Positions 1 through 8,032 of a stretch of DNA of 64,000 nucleotides are shown piece after piece; positions within the stretch are counted from its first letter, which is position 1; each line of letters begins with the position of its first letter. The translations under genes and the position numbers were made by a program. This DNA is from CAWKKW01 sp963850345 (GTDB lineage: Bacteria; Acidobacteriota; Terriglobia; Terriglobales; Acidobacteriaceae), in assembly GCA_963850345.1 (NCBI GenBank), contig CAWKKW010000002.1, positions 310,001 to 374,000 on the forward strand, written 5' to 3'. The notes under the pieces are model-generated. The model was not told the DNA's origin. It did not search any database and saw nothing but the letters and a program-made list of their open reading frames with translations.

Positions 1-1151
1 GTAACCGTGTTTTTCGGCCCGTTGGGTAAAGGAATGTTCTTCAAGATATACGCCGCAATTGGACTGACTGGGATCTGATTATTGACGAATGGCGCGCCAG
101 TCACTGGATCAGCCAGTTGTGTTCCCGGAAGCAATTCAGAAAAATCTCCATTTCGTTCGGCCGCGCTCGGCACAAAACTAATCAGACCATTATTGGTCGC
201 GCTGAATCGCGTTCCCTGATAGCTGGCAAAATAGAAGAGGCGCTTCTTCAGAATCGGGCCCCCCAGGTCTCCGCCAAACTGATTCTGGTTAAGAGGGCTG
301 ACCGAACTCGCGAAGTAGTTCCGAGCGTCAAAGCGCGAGTTCCTGTAGAACTCGAATGCATCGCCGTGAATCGTGTTCGCTCCCGACTTGAGGCTGACGT
401 TGACTACGCCTCCGATAGCGTCCCCATAGATCGCGCTCATGTTGTCGGTCATTACGTTGAAATCCTGAATGGCATCCGGATTGGGAAAAGGCAGATTTGT
501 GTTGATATAAGTGTCGTTATAGTTCGCTCCGTCCAACTGATAGCTCACGCCATTCGCACCCGCGCCGTTGATCTTGGCGTATTGCTGGTCAGGGAAGACA
601 CCGCCCTCGCAATTGGCAGCGCAGTAGTTCGCTGTGACGTTCGCCGCGCCGGGCACCAGGAAAACCAACTGCTGAGCGTAGCGGCCATTCAACGGCAGTC
701 TAGCCACTTCACGCCCACTGATCAACTGTGTGAGAGTGGGAGAGTCGCTGGTCACGAGAGAGGCATCCGCTGTAACCATAACGTTCTGTTGCACCGATCC
801 CACCAGCAGGCGAACTGGGACCGTGACAGACTGACCTACAGCCAGTACGACGCCGCGCTGGATGACGGTCTGAAATCCTGCCATGGTCACAGTGATCTGG
901 TAGGTGCCGACAGGAAGACTGGGAAAGATGTATTCTCCCGATGAGGTTGTGCTTGTTGATTGTGTGTAGGCAGTCTCCTGTTGTGCGGCAACCACCGTCG
1001 CGCCTGCGACACCTGCGCCGGAGCTGTCGGCGACAATTCCACTAAGACTGGCGGTGGTGAACTGAGCCCACAACGGAGCCGCACCTACTCCCGCACAGAA
1101 AAGTGCAATACAGCTACCGACGAGAAACGCAGGGAATTTAAAGCTAGTCAC
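1..1151 (-). CDS. TonB-dependent receptor, Oar-like (3' part missing)
   Basis: This is the N-terminal part of a large outer-membrane receptor whose gene runs off the left edge. My translation of the minus strand gives a signal peptide ending in ...AAPLWAQ, then a carboxypeptidase-regulatory-like beta-sandwich (LSGIVADSSGAGVAGATV, GEYIFPSLPVGTYQI), then a plug with the motifs LPLNGR, YQLDGANYNDTY and GGVVNVSLKSGANTIHGDAFEF that are typical of acidobacterial Oar-type receptors. A GTG at 1151 has GGAGG five bases upstream, so I prefer it. An ATG at 1163 overlaps that Shine-Dalgarno and is the alternative. The substrate is unknown. It is divergent from the phosphoesterase at 1879, and both genes have a CTGTCCA palindrome about 80-95 bp before the start. 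Confidence 0.9.
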   Translation of the reverse strand, partial: MTSFKFPAFLVGSCIALFCAGVGAAPLWAQFTTASLSGIVADSSGAGVAGATVVAAQQETAYTQSTSTTSSGEYIFPSLPVGTYQITVTMAGFQTVIQRGVVLAVGQSVTVPVRLLVGSVQQNVMVTADASLVTSDSPTLTQLISGREVARLPLNGRYAQQLVFLVPGAANVTANYCAANCEGGVFPDQQYAKINGAGANGVSYQLDGANYNDTYINTNLPFPNPDAIQDFNVMTDNMSAIYGDAIGGVVNVSLKSGANTIHGDAFEFYRNSRFDARNYFASSVSPLNQNQFGGDLGGPILKKRLFYFASYQGTRFSATNNGLISFVPSAAERNGDFSELLPGTQLADPVTGAPFVNNQIPVSPIAAYILKNIPLPNGPKNTV

Positions 1152-1245
1152 CAAAACCTCCATCGGCAACAAGCGGCCGTGTAGCAGCGATCATCTGGGC
1201 TGCTATTTACGGCGTCAATGGAAGGCGTGCGGTAAAGGTTCAATT

Positions 1246-1265
1246 CTGTCCAGCTTATTGGACAG
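1246..1265. promoter_or_regulatory. Palindromic site CTGTCCA-N6-TGGACAG
   Basis: This is a perfect 7-bp inverted repeat with a 6-bp spacer (GCTTAT), about 82-95 bp upstream of the TonB receptor start. A near copy, with spacer GAGTAT and one arm mismatch, lies at 1770-1789 before the divergent phosphoesterase. The repetition at similar distances suggests an operator for one regulator. That is inference. Confidence 0.5.
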
Positions 1266-1583
1266 CCTGAGAATTGGTCCTACACGTGAAAGCCAGCAAC
1301 CCGGGCACGAGCCGCGTTAAGAAGAAAGCTGCCGGCCTCTCCCTTGTTCGTTGGTAGCGTGCTATTCGCATCTAGCCGCCGTCCTACCCATGTTGCCAGA
1401 CGCAGCATGCCAGGGTCCTGAGCAACACCTGTTTGAGCTCTTTAGAGTCCCAATCGCCTGGTTCTTTCTGACAAAGTGAGGCCGCGTTGTGATCTCGTGA
1501 CCGACTCCAAGATTCTCTTCGCGCGACTGACGGAGGGTACAGCATACTCACTCGGGATCTCTAGGGTTCCTTGCGGTGTTCAG

Positions 1584-1606
1584 ATGATTGGACGAGAACC
1601 AATCAT
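1584..1606. repeat. Inverted repeat, 8-bp arms, 7-base loop
   Basis: ATGATTGG and CCAATCAT flank a 7-base loop in the middle of the divergent intergenic region. It could be an operator or a hairpin. There is no T-run, so a classical terminator is unlikely. Confidence 0.4.
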
Positions 1607-1769
1607 ACTAGCGTTCGCACCGACGGAAGACGACCTGTGGCCGGCCAAAGAGTCGCTATTCCGCCGGGTTGCCAACAGTACATAAAGAGTGCGTTGTTTC
1701 ATCCTTATTTCACACTGAAGATTGCATGTGGCTCGCTAGACTACTTCGTCAAAATCTCCAAGTTTCCTG

Positions 1770-1789
1770 CTGTCCAGAGTATTGGACGG
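1770..1789. promoter_or_regulatory. Second CTGTCCA-type palindrome
   Basis: CTGTCCA, spacer GAGTAT, TGGACGG. It matches the site at 1246-1265 in one full arm, in six of seven bases of the other arm and in the TAT end of the spacer. It lies 90 bp upstream of the phosphoesterase ATG. Confidence 0.45.
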
Positions 1790-1878
1790 GAATGACGGCG
1801 GCACGCACGATTGGATTGACATAGCTGCGACCCGGGGACAAACTTCGACCGTATTCAACCATTCCCTGGAGCAACCAG

Positions 1879-2934
1879 ATGAAATGTTCCACCAAGCTTC
1901 TTTGCGGTAGTATCTCTCTCGCTCTGCTGAGCCTCATGCCGGCGCCAAATGCGTTGGCCCAGATAAGTAACGTCAAGACGGTCTGGGTAATCATGATGGA
2001 AAATCATAATTGGACGGGCAACAATGCAGGAGCAGCTTTTGGGGCTCCCGATATCAAAGATAACCCGCTCGCGCCGTTCATCAATGGCCAACTGCTTCGA
2101 CGTTCTGCTCACTCCGAGCGATACTATAATCCCCCGAACAATCATCCCAGTCTGCCGAATTATCTTTGGCTTGAGGGCGGAACGAACTTCGGCATTCTAA
2201 CTGACAACCTGCCCAGCGATAACGACCTAAACACTAACCAGCACCTAGTCTCATTACTCGATGAGAAGAACATCAGTTGGAGAACCTACGCGGAGCCGGA
2301 TTTCGGAAACCCGGTCTACGACGACTGCCCCATCGGCTGGAACGAAGTTGATCCGAACCATGTGCCCCAGGAGTACTTCGCGGATGAGACCGATGGGTTC
2401 AGCGCTACCTCAGCGCGTTGCATCTCTCACGTCCGCCCTTACTACCAGATGGCGACCGACCTTGCGAATCATCAAGTAGCTCGCTATAACTTCATCGTGC
2501 CGAACACCTGCCACGACGGGCACGAGGGAGTATCTCCCTGCGATACCACGGAACCGGCCGACAATACTGCCCGCTCCGACGATTGGCTCAGGAAGAATAT
2601 TCCACTCATCACGAATTCCAAAGAGTACCGCGAAGGCGGAGCGCTATTCGTAATCTGGGACGAAGCAGAGGATAGCGGAATCTACAGCGACGGTCCAATC
2701 GGGATGTTCTTATTGTCACCCTTTGCTAAAGGCCACGGCGAACACGAGTACACCAACTCTGTTCGTTACGACCACAGCTCGACTCTTAAGACCATCGAGG
2801 AGATCTTTGAGTTGCGGCCACTGTTGGGAGCAGCTGCCGACGAAAAGACTAAAGACCTTTGCGACCTTTTCCAAGGAGGGTGCGGCGGCGAGCACCGAGG
2901 CGACCACGGAGAGGACGACTCTTCTTCCGAATAG
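1879..2934 (+). CDS. Secreted phosphoesterase, PF04185 type (phospholipase C / acid phosphatase family)
   Basis: A 351-residue exported protein. Residues 1-28 form a signal peptide (LLSLMPAPNALAQ). The core has the motifs expected of this family: MMENHNW near residue 40 (metal-binding Asn/Glu region), HPSLPNYLWLEGG near 90, PNTCHDGHEG near 210, WDEAED near 255 and YDHSSTLKTIEEIF near 290. The family hydrolyses phosphate esters in the periplasm or outside the cell. The substrate cannot be told from sequence. The tail is rich in Gly, His, Asp and Ser (GGEHRGDHGEDDSSSE) and may bind metal or be disordered. Adjacent TonB receptors suggest a role in nutrient release and uptake, which is inference. 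Confidence 0.85.
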   Translation: MKCSTKLLCGSISLALLSLMPAPNALAQISNVKTVWVIMMENHNWTGNNAGAAFGAPDIKDNPLAPFINGQLLRRSAHSERYYNPPNNHPSLPNYLWLEGGTNFGILTDNLPSDNDLNTNQHLVSLLDEKNISWRTYAEPDFGNPVYDDCPIGWNEVDPNHVPQEYFADETDGFSATSARCISHVRPYYQMATDLANHQVARYNFIVPNTCHDGHEGVSPCDTTEPADNTARSDDWLRKNIPLITNSKEYREGGALFVIWDEAEDSGIYSDGPIGMFLLSPFAKGHGEHEYTNSVRYDHSSTLKTIEEIFELRPLLGAAADEKTKDLCDLFQGGCGGEHRGDHGEDDSSSE

Positions 2935-3314
2935 AGCGCAACTTGTTCGAAGGCAGCGTCAGGAATCTCGCTTGGTCATTAAGACCGGACGAATCCTGGC
3001 GTTGTCGTGGTCTCCGGAAGGTCACCGAGTTCTCGGGGCTGTAAGAAGCTCGCCCGGCCAATCGTTCTTCACGTCGGTGAAACTAACCAAATGTGCATAG
3101 CCATCCACTGATCGGCGGGTCTGCAGTGTCGAGTTGGGCGAAAAGTTGACGCTGCGCTTCGTGGATGAGAGCGTGATTGGCACGACCCCCGTGGGAACGC
3201 ACCATGCGTACGGATTGAAAATATATTCCTTCTTCGAACTCGGGGTAAACATCTTCGAGGACAACGCGGCCTGCACGATCTTGGACGGAGGTACGATCGG
3301 AAACTTCTCAACGG
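2935..3314. other. Intergenic region between convergent genes
   Basis: No supported gene. A short open stretch on the plus strand after a stop at 3098-3100 (containing LGEKLTLRFVDESVIG) looks mildly protein-like, but it has no start signal and overlaps the receptor gene, so it is not called. No hairpin followed by a T-run was seen. Confidence 0.45.
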
Positions 3315-5900
3315 TTAAAACTTCATCGTCAGATCCAGCTGCATACGCCTGGGCGGCTGCGCTGCGACCGGGTGCCCGTAGAATGGGGAACTGATCACGC
3401 CGACATAGGTAAAGTCGTTCTCGTGATTGAGCACATTGAACGCGTTAAGCCCGAGTCTCGCACTGGGTCCTTCTTTCGCAGACCTGCTGAAGAGAAACGT
3501 GTGCGAAAGCGTGAGGTCTAGATTGATATATCCAGGCCCATGGAGCGAGTTACGCGGCACGCCCGCGGGTCGATCGTTCGCAAGGCTATCGTGATTGTCG
3601 TCGTTCCCGGTTGTCACATTCACTGGCTTACCCGAATAGAGCGACAGAGCCGTGCCGAAATCGAACCATTGCCCCGCTGTCACCGTGCCAAGCAGATCAA
3701 ATTTATTGCGTCGGTCATTGTCGGATCGACCCCAGTCGGCATTCGGCAGATAGCTGTTAGCAGGGAAGTAAGTAATACCGCTCGTGTTGTTATAGGTCTT
3801 GCCTAAAGTGTACTGTGCTTGGCCACTGAAGAATCTAGTCGGTCGTCCGCGAAAGGTCAGCTCCAGCGAATTGCTCTTGAGGTAGCCCTCCGATTGCATC
3901 TGCCGTTGCTGCCCGAATTTTGCATTGGGCCGCTCTGCATAAGTTGGAGGCAGAGGAGCGTTCGCATCCACCGATCGAAATTGATCGATGCCTCGAATGC
4001 CCACATAATTCGCCGCGACGGAACTCTTGCCCGTTAACTGCCGTTCGACTCCGCCGCCGAGTTGAATTGTGTACGGAATTCGAAGTCTAGGATCGAGTGT
4101 AACTACGCTGGTTGGTACAGACGCAATCTCCGCAGCGGATGCCGGATAATTAGGACTCAGCACGATGAATCGTCTCAATCGGCTGCCGTTGTAGTGTAGG
4201 AGATCCGAGATAGGCGCCGGGCCGCTGCGATCGAAGAAAACTCCTCCGCCGCCGCGAAGCACGGTCTTGCCCCTCTGTCCCGGCGAGTAGGCCACGCTGA
4301 ACCGTGGAGCGATATTGTGGGCAATGTCGTGAAAGTAGTTTTGCCAGTAATACCGGGCTGCCAGGGAGATAGACAAGTTAGGCCTCACGCGCACGTTATC
4401 TTCAAAGACCCCGGCCACAGTCTTCTCGAGAAACGTGAGATGGCCTTGGCCGTTCTGCACCAGGTAACTGAACGGGCGCTGCGCAGCATAGTCAGCTAAG
4501 CTGGCGAAAGAGTAAGTTCCCGACTGGTTCGTCCAGTCATCGAAGCCGCGACGACTAATGTCTGGAATATCGATTCCGAATTTAATCTCCTGCTTGCCGC
4601 TCGTATACGTCGCAATGTCGGTTGCGTCCAGGTGGTATTCAGTTCGTCGTGCATCCGCTTGCGCTCCGCCGCCAGTGAAGGACCCTGAGACAACCACATG
4701 CGGGTTCTCGTTGAGGCTATGCGTCTGGTTATCCATGTGGCCCACCAGAAAATGCAGTTGATTAATCAGCCTGGGTGAGACGATGTAAACGTGGCCGACG
4801 TTAATCTCGTGTTCAAAGAAAAGTGTGTTGACCCCTGATTCCGGCAGCACCGTCCCACCGACGCCCTGGTTGCCAACGGTGCGATGTTCATACGAGTAGC
4901 CGGTCCAGAATTGGTTTGCCTGGCCATAATCATGGAACACGCGCCCCGACAGAAAATAATGACGGGTCGGGCTCGGCACATTTGCGCGCACCGCACCGCT
5001 CAAACCTTCCGCCAGCACGACAGCTTGCTGGTTGTCACTATCTTTATCAAGCCCCAGCAGAAAAGTAGTCTTCTTGTTACGACTGAGTGGCCCGGTCAAC
5101 GATCCTTCGTAGTATGTGCGCTGCTCGCCGGCTTTCACGATTGCGAACGGGTTGCGTGCGTCAAACAGCGAGTCGCGATAAAGAAAGTTTGCAGAGCCGT
5201 GAACCTTCGGAGTGCCGCCCTCGGTGGTGATCTCGATCCGAGCGCGACCCGGCCGAGCGAACAAGGCTGAATACGGGTTCTGGTTGATCTTCACAGATTG
5301 AACTGCGGACGCGGTCACACCCGGCCCATTAGCTTCAACGCCGTTCACGACCAGGGTTACTCCGTTACTCCCGGCAGAGTCGGGATCAAGAAATCGGGAC
5401 AAGGTCGCGATGTAGTCCTGGTCAAACACCGGCAGGTGATCGATCGCATTCTGGTCAAGCGAAGCGCCATTCTGATTTTGCCCCACATCCGTACTGAGTT
5501 GCGCGGAGCTATCTGACGCAGCCACGGTTACCTGATCCACCACCTGCGCCAGCGGCAACACGATCTTGAGCGGCGCATGAAATGAAGCATCCACTTTCGC
5601 GCTGGTCTTTGTCTCCTTGAAACCTTGCTGCGTGACGTCGATGAGATAGGATCCCGCGGGCACACTCCTGAACTGGAAGCGACCTGCTCCGTCTGTCACG
5701 GTCTGCTTCAGTTCGCTCCCATCCGCTCTGTCCAGCGCGACCTTGGCGCTGGAGATGACGGCTCCACTCGTGTCCAGCACAATACCCGCGATCGGCGGTG
5801 CGGAGGGCGGTGTCTGCGCATGGGCCGCACCGCTCAACACTCCGAACACCATCAGCGCGAATAAAAGGATGCGGCGATTCATGGATTCTGGTTCAGCCAT
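3315..5900 (-). CDS. TonB-dependent receptor, Oar-like
   Basis: An outer-membrane beta-barrel receptor of about 861 residues. It has a signal peptide (LLFALMVFGVLSGAAHAQ), a carboxypeptidase-regulatory-like domain (IAGIVLDTSGAVISSAKV, GRFQFRSVPAGSYLIDV), a plug with LVVNGVEANGPGV and ARIEITTEGGTPKVHGSANF, and a barrel ending in the aromatic residue Phe (LDLTMKF), as outer-membrane barrels do. The open frame reaches to 6092, into the cytochrome gene. I chose the ATG at 5900, which has AGGGAG 11 bases upstream; the ATG at 5882 (MNRRILL) is also possible. It lies downstream of a cytochrome c and an MFS permease on the same strand, with gaps near 100 bp, so the three may be co-transcribed. Confidence 0.9.
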   Translation of the reverse strand: MAEPESMNRRILLFALMVFGVLSGAAHAQTPPSAPPIAGIVLDTSGAVISSAKVALDRADGSELKQTVTDGAGRFQFRSVPAGSYLIDVTQQGFKETKTSAKVDASFHAPLKIVLPLAQVVDQVTVAASDSSAQLSTDVGQNQNGASLDQNAIDHLPVFDQDYIATLSRFLDPDSAGSNGVTLVVNGVEANGPGVTASAVQSVKINQNPYSALFARPGRARIEITTEGGTPKVHGSANFLYRDSLFDARNPFAIVKAGEQRTYYEGSLTGPLSRNKKTTFLLGLDKDSDNQQAVVLAEGLSGAVRANVPSPTRHYFLSGRVFHDYGQANQFWTGYSYEHRTVGNQGVGGTVLPESGVNTLFFEHEINVGHVYIVSPRLINQLHFLVGHMDNQTHSLNENPHVVVSGSFTGGGAQADARRTEYHLDATDIATYTSGKQEIKFGIDIPDISRRGFDDWTNQSGTYSFASLADYAAQRPFSYLVQNGQGHLTFLEKTVAGVFEDNVRVRPNLSISLAARYYWQNYFHDIAHNIAPRFSVAYSPGQRGKTVLRGGGGVFFDRSGPAPISDLLHYNGSRLRRFIVLSPNYPASAAEIASVPTSVVTLDPRLRIPYTIQLGGGVERQLTGKSSVAANYVGIRGIDQFRSVDANAPLPPTYAERPNAKFGQQRQMQSEGYLKSNSLELTFRGRPTRFFSGQAQYTLGKTYNNTSGITYFPANSYLPNADWGRSDNDRRNKFDLLGTVTAGQWFDFGTALSLYSGKPVNVTTGNDDNHDSLANDRPAGVPRNSLHGPGYINLDLTLSHTFLFSRSAKEGPSARLGLNAFNVLNHENDFTYVGVISSPFYGHPVAAQPPRRMQLDLTMKF

Positions 5901-6007
5901 CCAAGCGGCTGCTCCCTTTAGCTTGCCACACCAAACCTGGAGCCAAGCTGAAGGTGAGTCTTCCGTGGCTTGCGCATATTTGGCGCTAAGAGTTGAGAGA
6001 TCGCCCA

Positions 6008-6544
6008 TTATTGCAATGGTTTGCTGACCAGGTCCGTTGCCTGCTGGGGCATGGGCTTGTCCGCTACAGACAGCAGCAGGCTTACCTTCCACATCTGATC
6101 TTCAGAAAGCAGAGACTGGTATGAGGGCATGCCGCTGAGGCGAATTCCATTCTTCACCTTCCAATAGGTTTCACCGACCGGGTCATCGCTCACGCCCACG
6201 ATCGTCTTCCGGTGCACCGCCCATAGTTGCGGAGTCCGGGGAAACATTGTCGCACCAAACTTTGAGGGATTGTCTTTCAACCCATGACAGGACGCACACT
6301 GTTCCCGGTAAATCTGCGCTCCGGCGATCAGATTCTCGTTGTTGATGGGAAGAGGCGCACTCGCAGGCATCTCCCGATCGATCCGTGCGTGGAGTGGTAC
6401 CCGTACAATCCTGGCCTCCAGCGGAAATGGATCATCCCCGACCGCGACGGGCGGCTTGCCAAACGCGAAATAGAGATACACGGCTGCAGGAAGAATAACC
6501 AGGCCAAGAACAAAACTCAGAATCGCGACTGACCACTTCTTCAT
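6008..6544 (-). CDS. Membrane-anchored c-type cytochrome
   Basis: A 178-residue protein with an N-terminal membrane anchor (residues about 5-28, WSVAILSFVLGLVILPAAVYLYFAF) and one heme c site, CASCH, at residues 83-87. A Met in LSGMPSY is the likely sixth ligand. It resembles short class I or cbb3-subunit-III-like cytochromes that pass electrons in the periplasm. The ATG at 6544 has GGAG nine bases upstream and places the hydrophobic segment at the N-terminus; the longer open frame to 6613 adds an unlikely leader. Its partner oxidase or dehydrogenase is not in the window. Confidence 0.85.
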   Translation of the reverse strand: MKKWSVAILSFVLGLVILPAAVYLYFAFGKPPVAVGDDPFPLEARIVRVPLHARIDREMPASAPLPINNENLIAGAQIYREQCASCHGLKDNPSKFGATMFPRTPQLWAVHRKTIVGVSDDPVGETYWKVKNGIRLSGMPSYQSLLSEDQMWKVSLLLSVADKPMPQQATDLVSKPLQ

Positions 6545-6640
6545 AGACGTCAGCTCCTTGTATAACCATGAATCAGTGCTCGAGGCCCTCTCACAAGCAA
6601 ATTGCAATTGCATTGAGACGTGTAGGCCGGCGTGTAAGCT

Positions 6641-7882
6641 TCAACTGGTATAAAAACTTCTGCCGCGTTTTTCCGGACCGAAGGCGAAAATCAAAATCAG
6701 CGAAGCAATCACCGCAAACTCAAACAACGTGAGCGCCCACGGGTAACCCAGATGATCCCGCAATGCGAATTCAAAGGAAACCGCAGGCGATGCCACCAGC
6801 ACTCCTAACTGGTAAACAAAACCGGGGAAGAGGCTTCGCACTGCATCGGGCGAAAGTTCGTTGAGGTGTGCAGGAATGACGCCGAACGCGCCCTGCACTC
6901 CAGTCTGCATGAAAAAGGATCCGAGAATCAGGGTCAGAATCGAGCTGCCGAACGCCCATGCGGGTATCGACAACATGGAAAGTATGAGCGCCCCGATCAT
7001 CGCGTAGCGTCGTCCGAACCTTTCAGAGAACCCTCCAAACAGCAACGCACCCCCGATCGCTCCAATGTTGTAAAGAATTGGAATTCCGAAGAGCGGCTCC
7101 ATCCCAAAGACGTGAGCGTTGCGAACGAAGTTTAGGCTCTTGAGAAAATCAGGATAGAGATCCTGTGTTCCATGGGAGAGGCACGACATCACCACCATCA
7201 CGAGAAGCAGGTAGGCAAAGCTGCCGGCGTGTTGCCACAAGGTTTTGAAGATGCTTACAACCGAGCCCATCCGATGAAGTCGCCACGCATCCGATTCTGG
7301 AGAGAGCGCCGTCAGTATGATGATCACCACTGCGATCGGCGCACCCACAAAGAACATGCTCCGCCAGCCCAGGTGAGGTGCAACGAACTGCATGCAGACC
7401 GCAGCCATCAGGTATCCGAACGGATAACCGCCTTGCATGAGACCGGAAAAAAATCCTCGCCGGTTCCGCGGCGCATTCTCCATTGCGAACGAGGCGCCGA
7501 TGCCCCAGTAGCCACCCATGCCGATCCCGTATAAAGCGCGCATCAGTGCGAAGAAAAAGTAATTCGGCGCAAAGCAGCTTAGCACCGTAATGGTGGAGAA
7601 ATAGGCCACGCACACCATCAGAGGTCTGCGCCTGCCGTAGCGATCCGCGAGTATGCCGAATAGAAGTGCCCCGACCGGCCGCATCGCGAGCGTAATAGAG
7701 ATAGTCCAGACGATCGCGTGCTTCGGCACATGCAGGCGTGCTGCCAGCACATCGAACAGGAACACAACGACGAAAAAGTCGAATGCGTCGAGAACCCACC
7801 CGAGGATGCCCGAGGCGACAGCAAATCGCCAGCCGGGCCGTCCTTGTTCCGTTGCGGGTGAGGAGAGGATTTCAATCGCCAT
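6641..7882 (-). CDS. MFS transporter, SHS (lactate/sialate:H+) family type
   Basis: A proton-coupled permease of about 413 residues with 12 predicted membrane segments. The motif RPVGALLFGILADRYGRRRP between helices 2 and 3 is the MFS A-motif. The segment RGFFSGLMQGGYPFGYLMAAV matches the SHS family that contains lactate and sialic acid carriers. A monocarboxylate such as lactate is a reasonable guess but is not shown. The start at 7882 (MAIEILSS) is chosen because the upstream open frame (to 7969) has no signal; the Shine-Dalgarno is weak. A cytochrome c and a TonB receptor follow on the same strand. Confidence 0.82.
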   Translation of the reverse strand: MAIEILSSPATEQGRPGWRFAVASGILGWVLDAFDFFVVVFLFDVLAARLHVPKHAIVWTISITLAMRPVGALLFGILADRYGRRRPLMVCVAYFSTITVLSCFAPNYFFFALMRALYGIGMGGYWGIGASFAMENAPRNRRGFFSGLMQGGYPFGYLMAAVCMQFVAPHLGWRSMFFVGAPIAVVIIILTALSPESDAWRLHRMGSVVSIFKTLWQHAGSFAYLLLVMVVMSCLSHGTQDLYPDFLKSLNFVRNAHVFGMEPLFGIPILYNIGAIGGALLFGGFSERFGRRYAMIGALILSMLSIPAWAFGSSILTLILGSFFMQTGVQGAFGVIPAHLNELSPDAVRSLFPGFVYQLGVLVASPAVSFEFALRDHLGYPWALTLFEFAVIASLILIFAFGPEKRGRSFYTS

Positions 7883-7987
7883 GGAGCGCTTCTCGAAGAA
7901 GAGATTGTGTATTCGTACGATGACGGAGGGCTGATGGTGATAGCGCCAACCAGGCCTGGATAGAAGCACGCATCTTGCTCAGCGCCG

Positions 7988-8014
7988 GTGTGCCGAGAAA
8001 GATTCCCGGCACAC
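7988..8014 (-). terminator. Hairpin after TonB receptor gene
   Basis: GTGTGCCG and CGGCACAC form an 8-bp stem, with a further GAA/TTC pairing inside the 11-base loop. It lies 19-45 bases downstream of the stop of the receptor gene at 8033. There is no T-run, so it may be a terminator-like or RNA-stabilising hairpin. Confidence 0.5.
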
Positions 8015-8032
8015 GCCGCCGCGAGTATGCAG

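Larger units (their letters stand above)
1152..1878. other. Intergenic region between divergent genes
   Basis: No convincing gene is seen here. The region holds the two related CTGTCCA palindromes (1246-1265 and 1770-1789) and a third, different inverted repeat at 1584-1606 (ATGATTGG, 7-base loop, CCAATCAT). The short ORFs in it show no domain and no Shine-Dalgarno. Confidence 0.6.

Noticed and set aside
117..944. Long plus-strand open frame (275 codons) opposite the first TonB receptor
   Set aside because: The minus strand reads as a TonB receptor with signal peptide, domains and ribosome site; the antisense frame has no domain and arises from GC-rich codon use.
3022..3276. Minus-strand 84-codon open frame in the convergent gap
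   Set aside because: No Shine-Dalgarno or domain, and both strands are open by chance in this stretch.
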